From Clostridia bacterium (GTDB lineage Bacteria > Bacillota > Clostridia > Christensenellales > CAG-138), in assembly GCA_017541305.1 (NCBI GenBank), contig JAFXZJ010000054.1, positions 44,309 through 108,308 on the forward strand: a DNA stretch of 64,000 nucleotides, in the 5' to 3' direction. The translations under genes were made by a program, and so were the position numbers. Within the stretch, counting starts at the first letter, position 1, and every line of letters starts with the position of its first letter. Under the pieces are notes generated by a model. The model worked only from the letters and a program-made list of their open reading frames with translations, had not been told where the DNA came from and made no database searches. Below, piece after piece: positions 17,114 through 25,293 of the stretch.

Positions 17114-17452
17114 ATGGAACAGAAATCTTCCGCAAAGGGCATATCCATTGCCGCTCTTATCTGCGGTGCGCTCAGCATTCTCTCTTTCCTCGTTTGGCTG
17201 CTCTGCGTTGTTGAGAATTCCATCGGCACCGGCCTTACCATGATCGCCATCCTCGGTCTCGTTCTCGGCGTTCTCGGCATTGTTCTCGGCGCTGTCGGTA
17301 TGGTCAAGGCCAAGAAAACCGGCGAATCCAAGGCGCTTGCCATCGTCGGTCTCATACTCGGCATTCTCGGCACCATCCTCACCTTCGTCATCATGATCAT
17401 GGGCTGCGTGGGCTGCGGTCTTTACGCAGGTCTTCTCAGCCAGCTTTCCTGA
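17114..17452 (+). CDS. DUF4190-type small membrane protein (copy 2)
   Basis: A 112-residue paralogue of the 15,748 protein: same MEQ-start, KGISIAALICG opening and LVLGVLGIVLGAVGMVKAKK core, with a shorter second half. Three hydrophobic helices expected. AAAGGAGGTTCCC precedes the ATG as in copy 1. The pair brackets lgt, suggesting a tandem duplication that either enclosed lgt or was later split by it. Function unknown. Confidence 0.8.
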   Translation: MEQKSSAKGISIAALICGALSILSFLVWLLCVVENSIGTGLTMIAILGLVLGVLGIVLGAVGMVKAKKTGESKALAIVGLILGILGTILTFVIMIMGCVGCGLYAGLLSQLS

Positions 17453-17467
17453 TCAAAAGCTTCACGG

Positions 17468-17499
17468 CAGGCACGGGTTTCCACCGCGCCTGTTTTTTT
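17468..17499 (+). terminator. Terminator after DUF4190 copy 2
   Basis: CAGGCACGG pairs with CCGCGCCTG (one mismatch) around GTTTCCA, followed by seven T residues. Confidence 0.88.
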
Positions 17500-17509
17500 G
17501 TCCGCGCGA

Positions 17510-17538
17510 TTGAAATCCGCAATGGAATATGATAGACT
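17510..17538 (+). promoter_or_regulatory. Possible promoter of the FtsX-permease operon
   Basis: TTGAAA, 17-base spacer, TAGACT; weaker than the neighbouring promoters but correctly placed behind a terminator. Confidence 0.45.
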
Positions 17539-17620
17539 GATATCCGGTGCGGACAAGCCCGGCTGCGGCGCTTCGGCGCGGGATCGAACCATATCGGAAA
17601 AGCTCTTTTCGGAGGCATAA

Positions 17621-19558
17621 ATGGACATTGCAAAGCGGCTGACAAGAAAGCCGTTGACCACCATACTGTGGATATTGATCGTCGTTCTGATGACGGGCTT
17701 TTTGAGCGTTGGAACGGCGCTGTATTATTCCTCCGAAAGGCTTGCGCGCGAGCTTGATTCCCGTCACACCGCGATAGCCGTGCGCACCGATCCCGCCGCT
17801 CACGAGGAGGACGGCGCGATGGCAGTTGACCGCAGGTTCACCTTGGACGACGTTCGCGCGATCGAGGCGTTCGATTCAGTAAAGGCCGTAAGGTCGCACA
17901 CCCTTGCGGGGGGCACGAGCCCGGCGTTTTACCCCATAACCGATACGCGGAAGGAGCTGAGCTGGCGTTCCTCGGGCAGCGTGCAGCCCTATTACAACGC
18001 GGTGCTTTCGGGCACGGTCATATCATCGGCGCTGTATGACGACGGCATGCTGATAGTCGGCGCTCAGACCGGGGAGGTGCTGCTGCTTAACCCCGAATTC
18101 CATCAGGCGGAGCCGCTGCTGAAATACATGGGCTGCTTCGTTTTTGCCGCTGACGCTTCGGAATGCCCCGAGGCGGCGGATTATTTCGTTCCCGGCGAGC
18201 GATACGTGTTCAGCGGGATATTCGATCCGCGCCACGCCAAATACGATCCGCGCTATTCACACTCGGTTTCGGGCATGGCATACACGGTGTATGCGATCGA
18301 TGCGGGGACCGTTTATAAGGATAACGGCTGCCTTATGGGCGTGCCCGCCGCCGTGCGCGCTCAGCTTGACAGGCTTGAAAGCCCCGTGCCCTATTCATAT
18401 CCCGCGGCGGACAGGCTCGACTGCGCCCCGGAGGATTTCTTTGAGCGCGGCGGTCACGATATATGGCGCGATTACCGCGGGGCGTGGGAAAAGCAGAATC
18501 ACTCCCTGCCCGTGATAGGCACCGACAGGCTGGAAAGCATGTTCATATTCGTACACGGCGACGCCGAGATGATCGAAGGCCGCACCTTCACCCCCGAGGA
18601 ATATTCCGGCGGGGCAAGGGTGATGATAATTTCCGACCGAACGGCCGATAAGGCGGGGCTAAAGGTCGGCGACCGTATAACGATGAGCCAATTCCGATTG
18701 GCCGGCGGCGATATCGACGTCAACGCCACGACCCGTGCGAAAACGGGCGAGGCGCTTATGAATCCGAACGCGGACCTGATCTGCATGGATACCGATTATT
18801 CCGACGAAGAGGAATTCGAGATAGTGGGGCTTTACCGCCTGCGCGCGGACTGGAGCCTTGGCACCTATTCCATCACTCCCAACACGGTATTCATACCGCG
18901 CCCGGCGCAGATAAGCGGCGCGTTCTGCTCGATACCCGAGGCTTCGGAGGCGGCGACGGACGTTTACGGGCCCTATCTTTCGATCGAGCTTAAAAACGGC
19001 AGTGTGGAGGATTTTCGCCTTGCGCTGAGCGGCTCGCCCTATGCGGGGCAGTTCTATACCTTCGATCAGGGCTTTGAAATGGTGCAGAAGAACCTGAACG
19101 GGCTTGCGCTGACCTCGTCGCGCCTGATGTGGATAGCCGCCGCGGGATGGGTATTCTTCCTGATACTGTTCATTCTGATGTATCAGGGCGGGCAGAAAAA
19201 GAATCTGGGCGTGCTGCGCTCGCTGGGCAGGACTCCCCGTCAGGCGGCGTTCTATCTGGCGGGAAGCGGCCTTATGACCGCGCTTATCGGCGTGATCACA
19301 GGCACGGGCCTGAGCGCCGCCGCGCTGAACACGGTGCAGGCGGGCATATTGAAGAGCGCGCTGGACAGCATGGAGGCCGCCGGGAACGCCTCGGTTTTGA
19401 GCGGCGAAGCGCTTGCGGAGCTGATAAGCCGCAGCATGCCGGGCTTTTCACAGCTTGCGGTGCTCGGATGCGCGCAGCTTGCGCTGATGGCGGCGTTCAT
19501 AATCATTCACGCGCTCATACTTGCGCGGCGATCCCCGCGCGAGCTCTCGGCGGCATAA
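17621..19558 (+). CDS. FtsX-family ABC transporter permease with large extracellular domain
   Basis: A 645-residue protein with one N-terminal transmembrane helix (about 18-38), a ~460-residue extracellular region, and an FtsX-type C-terminal domain with three helices (about 505-528, 550-575, 612-637). The cytoplasmic loop GQKKNLGVLRSLGRTPRQAAFY is the usual ATPase-contact segment. This is the MacB-like topology of permeases that perform mechanical work or extrude peptides and lipoproteins rather than importing solutes. GGAGG lies 9 bases before the ATG. Operon with the 19,568 permease and 20,709 ATPase. Confidence 0.85.
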   Translation: MDIAKRLTRKPLTTILWILIVVLMTGFLSVGTALYYSSERLARELDSRHTAIAVRTDPAAHEEDGAMAVDRRFTLDDVRAIEAFDSVKAVRSHTLAGGTSPAFYPITDTRKELSWRSSGSVQPYYNAVLSGTVISSALYDDGMLIVGAQTGEVLLLNPEFHQAEPLLKYMGCFVFAADASECPEAADYFVPGERYVFSGIFDPRHAKYDPRYSHSVSGMAYTVYAIDAGTVYKDNGCLMGVPAAVRAQLDRLESPVPYSYPAADRLDCAPEDFFERGGHDIWRDYRGAWEKQNHSLPVIGTDRLESMFIFVHGDAEMIEGRTFTPEEYSGGARVMIISDRTADKAGLKVGDRITMSQFRLAGGDIDVNATTRAKTGEALMNPNADLICMDTDYSDEEEFEIVGLYRLRADWSLGTYSITPNTVFIPRPAQISGAFCSIPEASEAATDVYGPYLSIELKNGSVEDFRLALSGSPYAGQFYTFDQGFEMVQKNLNGLALTSSRLMWIAAAGWVFFLILFILMYQGGQKKNLGVLRSLGRTPRQAAFYLAGSGLMTALIGVITGTGLSAAALNTVQAGILKSALDSMEAAGNASVLSGEALAELISRSMPGFSQLAVLGCAQLALMAAFIIIHALILARRSPRELSAA

Positions 19559-19567
19559 GGAGGCGGC

Positions 19568-20695
19568 ATGGACGGATTTTCATTCAAAAGGCTGCTGCGC
19601 AGGCCGTGGCTGAGCATACTGAGTTTTATAATAGCGGGCGCGCTGTGCACGCTGCTGTGCCTGCTTTCGAATTATCTTGACGCGCAGAGGGCAAACCTTG
19701 ATTCCCTGCGCGAGAATTACGGCGTGAAATGCGTTGTGACGGATAAGCGCGGCACCAAGTCAACGAGCCTGTGTCTTGCCAAGCGCTATACCGATTTCAT
19801 ACGCGATGAGGAAAACGGCCTTGGCTCGTTCATAAAGGAGCTGCTGCTGACCAAGGAATTCGCCGGCTCGGGTTATATCGGCAGCGTGACCGTGCTGGGC
19901 GTTTCAAGCCCGCGCTGCGACGAGGCGCTCGATCCCGCGATGGGCGGCAGCTACTATACCGAGGAGGAGGATTTCTTCTTGCTGGACGAGCCCGTGTGCC
20001 TTGTTCCCAAGGAGGATTACGACGATTACTCGGGCGGCGAGCTGGCGCTTGCGCTCAAGGACCGCTACGGTGAGAACGACGGCCTGGGCGAGGGCACCCG
20101 CAAATTCCGCGTGGTGGGCTGGTACGGCGGCTCGGGCAAGGTGTTCATACCCTATCCCTATGCCTTCTCCACCGGGGCGAGCTTATCCGAGCACCCAAGC
20201 ACCGATTCGGTGGCGTTCATATTGAGAGACAACGAATCGAAGGCCGCTCTTATGGAAGCCGCGGCGCCCATGTTCACCGAGGTCGATCCCAGCTCGGTAA
20301 ATTACGGCTTTGCGATAAACGTGAACGACGAGCAGTACAAGGCGACGGTTTCGGCCGTAAAGCAGGATATTTCCAGGACGGAGCTGCTGCTTCCACTGCT
20401 TTCGCTGCTGAGCCTTGGCGCGGGCTTCCTGGTGGGGTTCCTGGGCACGCGGGGCGAGACTAAGAATTACGCGCTGATGCGCACCCTTGGCGCCGCGCGC
20501 TCAAAGCTGATGCTCACCGTGCTGCTTGAGCAGCAGCTGCCCCCGCTCATCGCCTCGGTAGCGGCGGGCGCGGCCGCGGGCAAGCCGCTTACGGCGCTCA
20601 TGTTCTTTGCATTCAACACGGTCGGCTGCTTTGCCTCCGCGGCCAGGCAGGTGATGACCCCTCCCACAAGGCTCCTTCGCGACAGCGAGCAATAA
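19568..20695 (+). CDS. FtsX-family ABC transporter permease (second, shorter)
   Basis: A 375-residue permease of the same topology: helix at about 12-32, extracellular domain of ~240 residues, then three helices from about 275 with the coupling segment TKNYALMRTLGAARSKLML. It is not a close copy of the first permease, so a heterodimeric exporter is likely. AAGGAGG overlaps the preceding stop by one codon, so the genes are coupled. Confidence 0.83.
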   Translation: MDGFSFKRLLRRPWLSILSFIIAGALCTLLCLLSNYLDAQRANLDSLRENYGVKCVVTDKRGTKSTSLCLAKRYTDFIRDEENGLGSFIKELLLTKEFAGSGYIGSVTVLGVSSPRCDEALDPAMGGSYYTEEEDFFLLDEPVCLVPKEDYDDYSGGELALALKDRYGENDGLGEGTRKFRVVGWYGGSGKVFIPYPYAFSTGASLSEHPSTDSVAFILRDNESKAALMEAAAPMFTEVDPSSVNYGFAINVNDEQYKATVSAVKQDISRTELLLPLLSLLSLGAGFLVGFLGTRGETKNYALMRTLGAARSKLMLTVLLEQQLPPLIASVAAGAAAGKPLTALMFFAFNTVGCFASAARQVMTPPTRLLRDSEQ

Positions 20696-20708
20696 CGAAA
20701 GGCGTACC

Positions 20709-21389
20709 ATGGATATTTTAAGAGCCGAAAACGTATCCTTCTCCTATCGGAGCAAGTATCAGACCGTGCACGCGGTCAAAAACGTGAGCTGTTCATTCGA
20801 ACGCGCGCATTCCTATGCCATAATCGGCAAGAGCGGCAGCGGCAAGACGACGCTGCTTTCGCTGCTTGCGGGGCTGGAGCTGCCATCGGAGGGCCGCGTG
20901 CTGTTTGACGGCAAGCCCACCTCGCAGATGAGCCGCGACGCATACCGGCGCGATCACGCCGCCGTGATCTATCAGAGCTATAACCTGTTTCCCCTGCTCA
21001 CCGTGCTTGAAAACACGCTCTATTCAATGCGTCTTAAGGGCATAAAGGGCCGCGAGGCGCAGGAGCGGGCGGAAAAGGAGCTTTTTGCCGTGGGCATCAC
21101 GCGCGAGCAGTTCAGGCGCTTTCCGCCGCAGCTGTCCGGCGGCGAGCAGCAGCGCGTGGCCATCGCCCGCGCACTGGCCGCGGGGAACGAATTGATACTT
21201 GCCGACGAGCCCACGGGCAATCTTGACGTGTCCAATTCCGATCAGGTCGTGTCCATGCTAATACGCCTTGCGCACGAAGAGGGCCGCTGCGTGATAATCA
21301 TAACTCACGATCTTGATATCGCATCGCGCATGGACGCGATCTATACCATGAGCGACGGAAGCCTGGAGCAGACCAAGGCGTTTGACTGA
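20709..21389 (+). CDS. ABC transporter ATPase (MacB/LolD type)
   Basis: A 226-residue nucleotide-binding domain with Walker [11 protein letters not shown]-loop [12 protein letters not shown], signature [15 protein letters not shown], Walker [13 protein letters not shown] and switch His in IIITHDLD. The GNLD sequence after Walker B is typical of ATPases paired with FtsX-like permeases. Last gene of the three-gene exporter operon. Substrate unknown. Confidence 0.93.
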   Translation: MDILRAENVSFSYRSKYQTVHAVKNVSCSFERAHSYAIIGKSGSGKTTLLSLLAGLELPSEGRVLFDGKPTSQMSRDAYRRDHAAVIYQSYNLFPLLTVLENTLYSMRLKGIKGREAQERAEKELFAVGITREQFRRFPPQLSGGEQQRVAIARALAAGNELILADEPTGNLDVSNSDQVVSMLIRLAHEEGRCVIIITHDLDIASRMDAIYTMSDGSLEQTKAFD

Positions 21390-21801
21390 GCGCCGCAAAA
21401 CCTTTGGTTTTGCTAATCGAGAAAAGCATTTCGGGAAACAGCCCTCATGCTTTTCTCGGCCGCGCCGCATGGAGCGTAAAAAAGGGGCAACAGTGTTGCG
21501 CCTTTAGCGGAATGCCGAAGCAGCTATGCTGCGAGGGACAGGCGCGGAACGCGGGCGTCAAAAGGAATGCACGGGGCGGACCCTGCCGCCCGTCGATCGC
21601 CTCTTTGACCATTCACCGGATGGTCAAAGTCGCTGCGCGACCGGCAATCGACCTCCCGCGAGACATATCCGAAAAACTATATGAAAAAAGCCGCTGTGGA
21701 GTAATGAAGATACTCCATGACGGCTTTTGTTTTAGCGTTATTTGAGGTCGGCGGGTGATGAAACTTCCTTACTCGGATGCAGATATAAGGGGCTTTTTCG
21801 T
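21390..21801. other. Structured 412-base intergenic region without a credible gene
   Basis: No convincing coding frame. It contains a series of perfect hairpins: CAAAACC/GGTTTTG (21,396-21,412), GAGAAAAGCAT/ATGCTTTTCTC (21,419-21,457) and TTTGACCAT/ATGGTCAAA (21,604-21,628), then a terminator at 21,686. A GCGAGACATATCC string at about 21,657-21,670 also occurs in the insertion at 40,753-40,977. The mosaic look suggests repeat-derived sequence. Confidence 0.6.
21686..21734. terminator. Terminator between convergent exporter operon and 21,802 gene
   Basis: AAAAGCCG pairs with CGGCTTTT, enclosing a second stem GGAGTA/TACTCC, with TGTTTT following on the plus strand and an A/T-rich flank on the minus strand. 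Confidence 0.8.
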
Positions 21802-22782
21802 TTATTCTTCGGGCGTTTTCATGATCTCCCTAAGCCTTTCGGCAAACACGCGCAGATCGTTTATCTCGCCCATGGCGCTGTTGTAATAGGGGCGGCGGAC
21901 GGTGTTGCCTATCAGCAGCACGTAGCCTTCGTAGGGGTTGACGGTGAAATAGATATCGCTTTTGACGTCATCGGATCTTAGCAGGAAGAATATGTACGTG
22001 CGGCCGACCTGAGGCAGGCTTTCGGGCGGGGCCTCGACGGTCTTGACCGAAAGATCGGTGGCGTTTATCACGGGACGCACATAATAGGGCTCGAGCACCA
22101 CGCTCAGCTTATCGCCGCTGCGGAAGCTGCCGTAGAGGCCGTTTTCGATGCGCACGCGCATGAACACCTGCTCGAGCGTGTTCACTATGCTTTCGCCCTT
22201 TCGCCCGGAGCGGCACACGGTGGCGGTGGGCTCGCTGACGCTGAGCACCTTTGCGACGACGATCTCGTCGCAGGCTTCGATCAGCGAGGGAAGCTCGTTA
22301 TAGAAGAATTTCTGCACGGGAACGGTGAGTATGCGCTTCTGCCGCTCCATATCATCGCGTATGCTTTCGAGCGTGCAGCTGCGGCCTTCAAGATAAGCCA
22401 TGCCGTCCTCAACGGTGACGGTGCTTTCGGAAACGGGCATATAAGCCCCGCTTTCCGCGTCCTTTTTAAGATAGAGCAGGTATTGTTTGCCCGGCTCGGC
22501 GCTCATGGGTATGCTGAGCACCTCGCCCTCCTCCGCATGCCCCGCAAGCACCTCGTCCACGGTGAACCTGGCAAACGGCAGTCCCTCGTCGTTCTGAGCG
22601 ATCCGCATGCAGCCGGCAAGCAGCACCAGCTCGGCGTCTCGATACATTATGCTGATAGCGGCGACCGGCGGATCCTCGCGCTTGGCCTCGTTCGGACGGT
22701 CGGGCAGGGGGAGATAGAGCGCGATCCCAAGCAGCATGGCCGCGGCAAGCAGGCCGATGAATATTCTTTTCAGCACGCGCAC
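21802..22782 (-). CDS. Exported/membrane-anchored protein with two OB/TIMP-like modules
   Basis: A 326-residue protein with an uncleaved-looking N-terminal helix (MRVLKRIFIGLLAAAMLLGIALYL) and no lipobox. The rest divides into two similar beta modules: about 45-110 (AELVLLAGC ... FARFTVDEVLAG ... PGKQYLLYL) and 165-290 (DEIVVAKVLSV ... MRVRIENGLYG ... VGRTYIFFLL). The same pattern occurs in the sigma-factor partner at 169 and the lipoprotein at 34,977. The start is GTG, preceded by AAGGAGGAGG. Diverges from galK. Function unknown; probably external. Confidence 0.7.
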   Translation of the reverse strand: MRVLKRIFIGLLAAAMLLGIALYLPLPDRPNEAKREDPPVAAISIMYRDAELVLLAGCMRIAQNDEGLPFARFTVDEVLAGHAEEGEVLSIPMSAEPGKQYLLYLKKDAESGAYMPVSESTVTVEDGMAYLEGRSCTLESIRDDMERQKRILTVPVQKFFYNELPSLIEACDEIVVAKVLSVSEPTATVCRSGRKGESIVNTLEQVFMRVRIENGLYGSFRSGDKLSVVLEPYYVRPVINATDLSVKTVEAPPESLPQVGRTYIFFLLRSDDVKSDIYFTVNPYEGYVLLIGNTVRRPYYNSAMGEINDLRVFAERLREIMKTPEE

Positions 22783-22823
22783 GGATCCTCCTCCTTTCCC
22801 CCAAGCGGCGTTATTATCACCTG

Positions 22824-22852
22824 ATTATATCACCAAGCGCCGATTTTAACAA
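22824..22852 (-). promoter_or_regulatory. Promoter of the 21,802 gene
   Basis: Minus strand TTGTTA, 17-base spacer, TATAAT. Its -35 lies 6 bases from the -35 of the divergent galK promoter. Confidence 0.7.
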
Positions 22853-22858
22853 GAATAT

Positions 22859-22887
22859 TTGCCGTAAGCCGGCGTTTGTGTTATAAT
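22859..22887 (+). promoter_or_regulatory. Promoter of galK
   Basis: TTGCCG, 17-base spacer, TATAAT; about 33 bases to the galK ATG. Confidence 0.7.
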
Positions 22888-22919
22888 TGAGCGACAGAAC
22901 TTTTTTAAAGGAGCTGACT

Positions 22920-24110
22920 ATGAACGAATTCGAGCTTGCGGCAAAGGCCTGCTTCGATCTGCATTTCGGATATGAACCGGAACGCATACTTTTCGCGCCG
23001 GGGCGCGTGAACCTGATCGGCGAACATATCGACTATAACGGGGGCAGGGTGCTGCCCTGCTCGCTCTCGATAGGCACCTATGCCGCCGCCTCGAGGAGGG
23101 ACGACGGCCTGATCCGCCTGGCCTCCGCCGATATGGGCGGCGAAGCCGTTTCCGTTGCCTTTGACGAGCTTATGGCGCTTCCGCACGAGCCGGGCGCTTT
23201 CGGGCGCTTCTCGTGGGCGGCTTATCCTCTGGGCGTTGCCGCAAAGCTTGCCTCCGCCGGCTATGCGGCGGGCGGTTTTGACATGGCCGTTTCGGGCAGT
23301 CTGCCCCGCGGCTCGGGGCTTTCCTCCTCCGCCTCGCTCGAGGTGCTCACCTGTGCCGTGCTTGCCGCGCTTTATGACCTTGAGCTTGACGGCGTGAACG
23401 CCTCGAAGCTGTCGCTTGCCGCCGAGCGCGACTGCGCGGGAGTCAACTGCGGCATAATGGATCAGTTCATATGCGCGGTGGGGCGCGCCGATCACGCCCT
23501 GCTTCTGGACACCCACAGCCTGGAGCACAGCTATTTCCCCTTTGATCCGGGCGAATACACCCTGCTTATAATGAACACCAAAAAGCCCCGCAGGCTTGCG
23601 GATTCTAAATATAACGAAAGAAGGGCCGAGTGCGAGGAAGCGCTTCGCATCATAAATACCGCTTTGGGCGAAGCCAGGCCCTGCCTTTGCTCGATCGAGC
23701 CGGAGGAATTCGAGCGCGTATTCGGGCTGCTCCCGCCCGTGCTTTTGAAGCGCGCCCGCCACGCCGTCACCGAAAACGCGCGCACCAAGCTTGCGGCCGA
23801 GTTTTTGTCAAGGGGCGATATGCTCCGCTTCGGCGAGCTATTAAACGCGTCGCACGATTCGCTCAAGAACGATTATGAGGTGACGGGCTTTGAGCTGGAT
23901 ACGATAGTCGAGGCCGCCCGCCGCAGTGAAGGCGTTCTCGGCGCGCGCATGACGGGAGCCGGCTTCGGCGGCTGCGCGATAGCCCTTGCGCCCTCGCGGC
24001 TTGCGGAGAGCATTTCCGAAAAGATCGCCGCCGAATACCGCGAAGCGGTGGGTTACGACTGCGAGATCTATTCCGCGAAGACCGCGGACGCCCCCTTTGC
24101 CGAAAAATGA
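22920..24110 (+). CDS. galK: Galactokinase
   Basis: A 396-residue GHMP kinase phosphorylating galactose at C1 for the Leloir pathway. The galactokinase signature GRVNLIGEHIDYNGG, the phosphate loop LPRGSGLSSSASLE and the C-terminal GARMTGAGFGGCAIAL are all present. The ATG at 22920 is preferred over an upstream in-frame TTG because AAAGGAG lies directly before it and the TTG overlaps the -10. No galT or galE is adjacent; instead the stop overlaps (ATGA) the start of a transglutaminase-like lipoprotein. Confidence 0.92.
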   Translation: MNEFELAAKACFDLHFGYEPERILFAPGRVNLIGEHIDYNGGRVLPCSLSIGTYAAASRRDDGLIRLASADMGGEAVSVAFDELMALPHEPGAFGRFSWAAYPLGVAAKLASAGYAAGGFDMAVSGSLPRGSGLSSSASLEVLTCAVLAALYDLELDGVNASKLSLAAERDCAGVNCGIMDQFICAVGRADHALLLDTHSLEHSYFPFDPGEYTLLIMNTKKPRRLADSKYNERRAECEEALRIINTALGEARPCLCSIEPEEFERVFGLLPPVLLKRARHAVTENARTKLAAEFLSRGDMLRFGELLNASHDSLKNDYEVTGFELDTIVEAARRSEGVLGARMTGAGFGGCAIALAPSRLAESISEKIAAEYREAVGYDCEIYSAKTADAPFAEK

Positions 24111-25168
24111 GGAGACCGTTCAAAAAAACCTTGCGCGGGCCCGTGATATTGCTTGCGGTCATAATGCTCGTTTCCGCCGCGGGATGCGCCGGCCTGCGCC
24201 CCTCGCACCCCGTCCGGACGGAAGCTCCCGCGCTGACCGAAGCCCCCGGCACGCCCGCGCCCACTCCCGTGCCGACTCCCACTCCGGCGCCGACGACCGA
24301 CCCGCAGGCCTATGCCGGCCCGGCGATCGCAAGGGCAAAGCGGCTGCTTGATGAAATAATCCCCTATATCGAGCGGCATCCCGCAAAGGTCGTATCCTCC
24401 GCACACCCCTTCGTGCCGGCGAACAAGCGCGGAAGCCTTTCGGGAAAGGCCGCCGAGGCATATGACATGATGCTGGCCGCAGCGGAAGCATTCGAGCCCG
24501 TCACGGTGATTTGCGCGGACCCGGTGATGAAGGAAGCCCTTGCCGCACTGCTCTTCGACAGGCCCGATATCGAGATCTGCTTCGACATGGTCAAGGATCC
24601 GCTCTCGCATTCCGAAGCGGGCAGCGTGTGGCGCTCGGTCTATTTTATTCCGGAGGGAAGGTATTTCCGCGAGGCCGAGGATATTTCCGAGGTGATCGCG
24701 TGGGCAAACGCCTTCAGAGCGGTGGGAGAATACGTTGCTTCACGGATCCCGGAAGGATTTTCCGCCGTGGACCGCTACCGCCTGATCGCCTATTTCATCA
24801 GCGCGAACACCGAATACTGCCACGTGCACGGCGAGGTGCCGCGCTATGCCTCGACCGCCTACGGCGCGCTTGTGAACGGTTTTTCCATCTGCCAGGGCTA
24901 TGCGATAGGCTTTGAAGCCCTGTGCCGCGCGGCAAACCTGGACTGCCGCCGAGTGCGCAACGCGCGCAATGACGACCGAATGCATTTCTGGGACATTGTG
25001 ACGCTCGATCAGGGCACCTATTATATTGACGTGACCTGGTGCGACGGCTCCTCGGATAATTACGCTCAGTCGGATTGGGACGAATGGTTCCTCTTCCCCG
25101 CCGACCCTTTGCATGAATCGAACGACGGCACCGCCACCACGGGACGATTTATCGCCGAATTTTATTGA
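24107..25168 (+). CDS. Lipoprotein with transglutaminase-like domain
   Basis: A 353-residue protein. Residues 1-27 are a lipoprotein signal (LVSAAGC, Cys27), followed by a Pro/Thr/Ala-rich linker (about 35-70). The C-terminal third carries a transglutaminase/papain-like triad: Cys262 (GFSICQGYA), His293 (MHFWDIV) and Asp308 (YYIDVTW). Such bacterial domains act as peptidases or cross-linking enzymes at the cell surface; the substrate is unknown. Translationally coupled to galK by a 4-base overlap, an odd pairing of a cytoplasmic sugar kinase with a surface protein. Followed by a terminator. Confidence 0.85.
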   Translation: MRRPFKKTLRGPVILLAVIMLVSAAGCAGLRPSHPVRTEAPALTEAPGTPAPTPVPTPTPAPTTDPQAYAGPAIARAKRLLDEIIPYIERHPAKVVSSAHPFVPANKRGSLSGKAAEAYDMMLAAAEAFEPVTVICADPVMKEALAALLFDRPDIEICFDMVKDPLSHSEAGSVWRSVYFIPEGRYFREAEDISEVIAWANAFRAVGEYVASRIPEGFSAVDRYRLIAYFISANTEYCHVHGEVPRYASTAYGALVNGFSICQGYAIGFEALCRAANLDCRRVRNARNDDRMHFWDIVTLDQGTYYIDVTWCDGSSDNYAQSDWDEWFLFPADPLHESNDGTATTGRFIAEFY

Positions 25169-25183
25169 ATATGCGCCTTTTTG

Positions 25184-25217
25184 CAGCCCGGACGAAAATA
25201 CCGCTTTGGGCTGTTTA
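25184..25217 (+). terminator. Terminator of the galK operon
   Basis: CAGCCC pairs with GGGCTG around an 18-base loop, followed by TTTAC. Weak stem; it overlaps the -35 of the next promoter. Confidence 0.5.
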
Positions 25218-25242
25218 CTATACCTTTGTTTTGTGTTATAAT
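25214..25242 (+). promoter_or_regulatory. Promoter of the DUF1385-prmC-prfA operon
   Basis: TTTACT, 17-base spacer, TATAAT with an extended TGT before the -10. Confidence 0.7.
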
Positions 25243-25293
25243 TTAATTGGTAAAATGTGCGCCCGTATAAGAATCGGGCAGAAGGGAATATAA

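Noticed and set aside
21404-21745. Possible 113-residue ORF in the structured intergenic region
   Set aside because: Runs through several hairpins and a terminator, poor codon pattern, no ribosome site.
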